A stretch of 64,000 nucleotides of DNA from Helicoverpa zea. Taxonomy: Eukaryota > Arthropoda > Insecta > Lepidoptera > Noctuidae. Below the pieces are notes generated by a model. That model saw only the letters and a program-made list of their open reading frames with translations, did no database searches and was not told where the DNA came from. The DNA lies in assembly GCF_022581195.2 (NCBI RefSeq), contig NC_061461.1:10788001-10852000 (forward strand), given 5' to 3'. The translations under genes and the position numbers were made by a program. Below, one piece after another: positions 60,603 to 64,000 of the stretch; the first letter of the stretch is position 1, and every line of letters starts with the position of its first letter.

Positions 60603-61182
60603 GACTAGCTTTTGCCCGCAACTTCGTTTGCGTAGAATAGTGACTTCCGGCAGATTTTTGGTTTGACCAATAGATGGCACTATTTATGTCCGGAATAAAT
60701 TGTATTTATTATTTTTATATTTTTTTTGTAATAAAATCTATCCTATGACCTTTCTCAAGTTCCAACCTATGTCTGTACCAAATTTCAGACAAATCGGTTC
60801 AGTAGTTTAGGTGTGAATAGGGCTGCCATCCGTCCGGGTTTCCCCGGATTTGTCCTCGTTTGGAAGCCGTCCGGGGGCTGTCCGGACGGGGTTTCAAGAA
60901 GTGTCCGGGGAAAACCCGGACACTTTTCATGTAAGGAAGCACCTCATTAAATTTAAGTATATGTTAATAGTAAATGGATTACAAATTAGGTATTGTTTTG
61001 TTTAAAAAAATCGTACTCGTTCGGGGAAAAAATGTGATTTACGCCAAATGTCCGGATTTTTTAAATGTTTGTCCGGGTTTGGCGAAATTCGAGATGGCAG
61101 CCCTAGGTGTGAAGAAAAGACAGTCAGACAGAAAGACAGACAGACAGAGTTTCTTTCACATTTATTATGTTATTTAGGATCA
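60603..61182 (-). mobile_element. Lepidopteran repeat interrupted by a hAT MITE
   Basis: Left end ACTAGCTTTTGCCCGCAACT, middle TACCAAATTTCAGACAAATC and GGTTCAGTAGTTTAGGTGTG, right end (CAGA)n and TTCACATTTATTATGTTATT. The element at 60818-61105 splits it at GGTGTGAA. Confidence 0.7.
60818..61105. mobile_element. hAT-type MITE, 288 bp
   Basis: Perfect 13-bp inverted termini TAGGGCTGCCATC and a perfect 8-bp duplication GGTGTGAA (60810-60817, 61106-61113). TAGGG termini and 8-bp duplications are diagnostic of hAT elements. Inside, GTCCGG/CCGGAC motifs recur (TCCGTCCGGGTTTCCCCGGA, GTGTCCGGGGAAAACCCGGA, TGTCCGGATTTT, TTTGTCCGGGTT). No coding capacity. Confidence 0.88.
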
Positions 61183-61889
61183 TAATAATATGGTATATGG
61201 ATATGTTTACAGTGTAAACTTTCTGTATGGTTGAATATTGCCTTCGATCTTTATTGTAACGGTTTTCCCGTGGTTTCATCCGCATCCCGTTCACTCGTTC
61301 TCGTAGCGGGACAAAATATAACCTATGTATGTTGCTCGAGTTCACTAGTTTCGAGTCTTTAGGGTACAAACAAACCAAATCGTATCGTCTTTATTAAAAT
61401 GTCTATACTGTAAATAGATATAAAATTACTACTACTACTACTAGATACTGTATAAATACAGTATAGATATTTCTGTCTTTATTTCTTGTCCTGTACCGCT
61501 TGTACCAAAAAATTATGCGAATTAAACATCAAAATATTCAAAATTGCTTTCTATTTTATCTCAAACAAAATGGCGACATAAATGAGAAATGTACATTTTC
61601 ATCAGAGGTGTCAGGTGGCTAACCATAGACCTCAGTGTTTAGACACGTTATTCGTTTTATTTTAACCTTCTTGTGTTTGTACCTTCATGGTTTTAACCGA
61701 AACCAAATTGTAAATTAGTATAAATTTTGGAGTGAGAGAAATGCAGAAAAATGTGTTTTTTTTTTTGTTTGGGTTATATTTTTCTTTGCAGTAGTATTAA
61801 CTGTGCTTCTATTATTTTAGCTCCTTTATATTGAGTTTATAATTTATATTGTGTTTATATTAATGTCCATTTCAGATATCTATACATAA
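61183..61889. other. Anonymous non-coding stretch
   Basis: Only a short (TAC)n tract at about 61428-61442 and a small repeat remnant (TTTTCCCGTGGTTTCATCCG) near 61263. Confidence 0.45.
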
Positions 61890-62248
61890 AAAAATGAATC
61901 CCGCTTTCCGTTGTCACGACATAACATGAAAACGGCTTGACCGATTCGGCTGAAAATTAGAGGGGAGGTAACTTGGACCCCCGGGGCTGCGGGTTGTCCG
62001 GGGCTGCGGGTTGTTCGAAAGAGATACCGCGGCCCTGGTACATAAAAGGCCTATGACGGAACACGACGGTTTTTAGTCAGTAAGAGTCTGACACTCCCTC
62101 AACGCTGCTAACCCACAGCGGGAGGGGTCATTTGATGATTTTTGACGTCGGAAAAAAAAAAGACTTAGACCCGGGAGAAGGTATTAGGATAGTTTTTGCC
62201 ACCATCCGGCTACGGGACGCGGGTGAAACCGCGGGCGAAAGCTAGTTA
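61890..62248 (+). mobile_element. Lepidopteran repeat interrupted by SINE-B
   Basis: AAAAAAATGAATCCCGCTTTCC, GAAAACGGCTTGACCGATTC before and CGGGTGAAACCGCGGGCGAA, AGCTAGTT after the insertion. Same family as 59935 and 60603. Confidence 0.7.
61981..62162 (+). mobile_element. SINE-B, target duplication with one mismatch
   Basis: Flanks ACTTGGACCC (61971-61980) and ACTTAGACCC (62163-62172). The head shows a partial duplication of CCGGGGCTGCGGGTTG. Poly(A) preserved, otherwise nearly identical to 38796. Confidence 0.8.
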
Positions 62249-62655
62249 TTTATAATTTTACACAAATGTATCGAAGTATTATGAAAAAAGTTGTATTGAA
62301 AACAAAAATAATATAATATATAATAATATAATATTCGTCCCATTTCTACAAAGGTTTAAAGGTTAACGATAATTACAAATAAAACTACTAGGTAAGTATT
62401 TGAAGCTGAAAAATGTTTCAAAAACTATATGTTTTGTACTGAAATGTTTTGATGGCTGTTATTTTACTAGACATGCGATCTGGTCATCAGTAAGGTTATC
62501 GTAGAATTGATATATGTGATTTTAGACTTGAATTATTGGTCTTGTAGTAATAAATGTCGATAAGTAAAGTATAATAGGGTAAAGTAATGTGTAATATTTA
62601 CTATAAACATTTACAGACATTTATATGTACCACAAAAAAGACACAAAGGTAAATA
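62249..62655. other. Anonymous non-coding stretch
   Basis: AT-rich; an (ATAATATA)n patch at about 62308-62335. Confidence 0.45.
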
Positions 62656-63432
62656 GAGGAACTGCAGCATATTTGGAATACTGCAGGTAACTTGGAATAC
62701 TTCGATATCTAAATATATATAAACGCCATCTGAGTTTTTATGCCGTAAACATAACGTCAAACGATACACAAAGCCATACAGCATTAAAAACAGGACGCTA
62801 TCTTGACATTTCGGCTACCAGCCCCCAGCGAACGAGAAGCCTGATTTGAAAACTTTTTCGGTAAGAATGCAATCAGTGGTAATCATTTGCTGTAATACTC
62901 TAAATCTTTATTGTAATTATTTTAATTGCGGAGTGACCTTGTTAGTTTAAGATATTACTATGATTTTGTGAATATTTCTAGAATTAAAAATTTGACATGC
63001 AACTTTAAGTTAAGTTGGCGTGTTGTTAATTTGGAATACCGTGTTTTTTTTGCTTTTCAGTTTTTTGGGAGTCGGTTTTATTTTTTTGTAAAAGTTTCTT
63101 TTTTTGTAAAGAGCCAATGACTATAAAACATTTAGAATTCTATTAGTTTCTAAGAAAAAGTGTCAGCAATTTTCAAAGAAAAAAAAATGAATATAATTTG
63201 GAATACTATATTCCAAATTATCTGCACCCTAAGTCAAATCACGTTTTTGGAGTATTTTTAGTTTGATAGGCATTTTGATAATATATCTGGTATTTTTTAT
63301 ATTTGATTGTTCTCATTATTAAAGTTTAATATTTTGACAATAATTTAATGTATTTTTTATTGAGCTATCCCGTTTCTCCTTCAATTTATTTTCAAAAAAC
63401 AAACTGGTATTCCAAATATGCTTCACTTCCTC
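62656..63432. mobile_element. TA-flanked element with TTGGAATAC subterminal repeats
   Basis: Inverted termini GAGGAACTGCAGCATATTTGG (left) and GAGGAAGTGAAGCATATTTGG (right, inverted), both running into AATAC. TA at 62654-62655 and 63433-63434. The word TTGGAATAC recurs at about 62673, 62692, 63031 and 63198, and inverted near 63208-63216 and 63407-63415. No recognisable coding part; a minus-strand ATG near 63275 opens a very short frame MPIKLKILQKRDLT. The plan (TA target, repeated decamer near ends) mirrors the 6342-8579 element although the sequences differ. Confidence 0.7.
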
Positions 63433-63434
63433 TA

Positions 63435-64000
63435 CTAATACTTTCTTCAGCTTTAAAACTTAAAACAATATTAAGGAAAAAGATTTAATCATTGACTAAA
63501 TTTTTGCTTGGAATTTATACCTTTCATACTAGCAGATTCACCGCGCGTATTTTACAGGCAACAGCAAACAATTGACAAGCTATCAGTTATCTATCTGTGG
63601 CGTGAAATCGTTCCAATAATTTAGTTTTCTAGAAGATACAAAATGAGGCTATGGAAAATGTTAGTCACCGTAATTTTTTTCATTTTCTGCAACATGTTAT
63701 AAGCGACTCAAATAAAATAAATAATTGGCACTTTAAAACAAACAATTAAAAGATAAACAGGACTAAAACCTCATTCTAAAACAGAATCGAATTTCCAAAT
63801 TTTGTCAGGAACAAAATTGTTATTCATCAGTAAATCAAATAATAACCAGGCGATTATTATCGAAACCAAAACTTGGCTTTACATTCGTACACAATTTGTA
63901 GGAAATCGGCTGGCTTTGTTAAATATTGAAATGTATTACTGGTATTAGAGTTTTGTTGGTTGTTCTCGATCTTGTTTTGTTGTTGAATGTAATTTTTAAG
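63435..64000. other. Anonymous non-coding stretch
   Basis: AT-rich to the window end; nothing supported. Confidence 0.45.

Noticed and set aside
1..64000. CRISPR arrays, bacterial operons, telomeric TTAGG arrays, rRNA genes
   Set aside because: None seen: no regularly spaced direct repeats, no operon-like gene packing, no tandem TTAGG and no rRNA-like conserved stretches.

Overview
The window reads as a repeat-rich, AT-rich intergenic or intronic stretch of a moth genome. The organism call rests on interspersed families that I recognise as typical of Lepidoptera and especially noctuids: tRNA-derived SINEs with a 'GTAGGTCCCGGCTGTCAT' body and a (GATGAT)n tail, a second poly(A) SINE with a 'GCTGCGGGTTGTTCGAA' head, and the 'TTCGCCCGCG ... 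TTATAATATTAGTA' repeat. This is pattern recognition; no database search was run. I see no convincing complete host protein-coding gene. The only hint of a host gene is a GC-rich, possibly non-coding 5' exon with a good splice donor near 55.3-55.46 kb on the + strand.

Layout. 1-3.8 kb: anonymous sequence, a G16 tract and one weak coding fragment. 3.9-6.3 kb (minus): one long undamaged reading frame for a reverse transcriptase that also carries a CCHC knuckle and a restriction-like endonuclease motif, i.e. a site-specific-type non-LTR retrotransposon. 6.34-8.58 kb: a TA-flanked DNA transposon inserted beside the start of that frame. It has GGGTAAAC termini, many subterminal copies of TAACTGGCCA, broken ends of a pogo-like transposase on the minus strand, and an RTE-type LINE fragment nested inside with a perfect 15-bp target duplication. 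12.8-13.15 kb: a long inverted-repeat element. 13.27-16.58 kb: a PIF/Harbinger transposon with clear inverted termini and an intact five-exon HARBI1-like transposase gene (373 aa predicted), plus a short remnant that may be the tail of its partner gene. 17.6-19.8 kb: a cluster of SINE/LINE pieces. 19.9-20.9 kb: a small inverted-terminus element holding one intact THAP-domain exon. 22-48 kb: mostly anonymous AT-rich DNA with SINEs, MITEs and LINE tails. 48.9-49.8 kb: a deleted Tc1/mariner-type element keeping the transposase C-terminus. 50-64 kb: more MITEs, a hAT MITE nested in a lepidopteran repeat, and near the end another TA-flanked element with subterminal TTGGAATAC repeats.

The main biological theme is decay of DNA transposons by internal deletion. 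Several elements keep both termini and the ends of their transposase genes but have lost the catalytic middle. Two unrelated-looking TA-target elements carry many copies of their own decamer near the ends, which probably marks transposase binding sites. The nesting (RTE in pogo-like; SINE in SINE; hAT in SINE-like repeat) gives a relative order of insertions.
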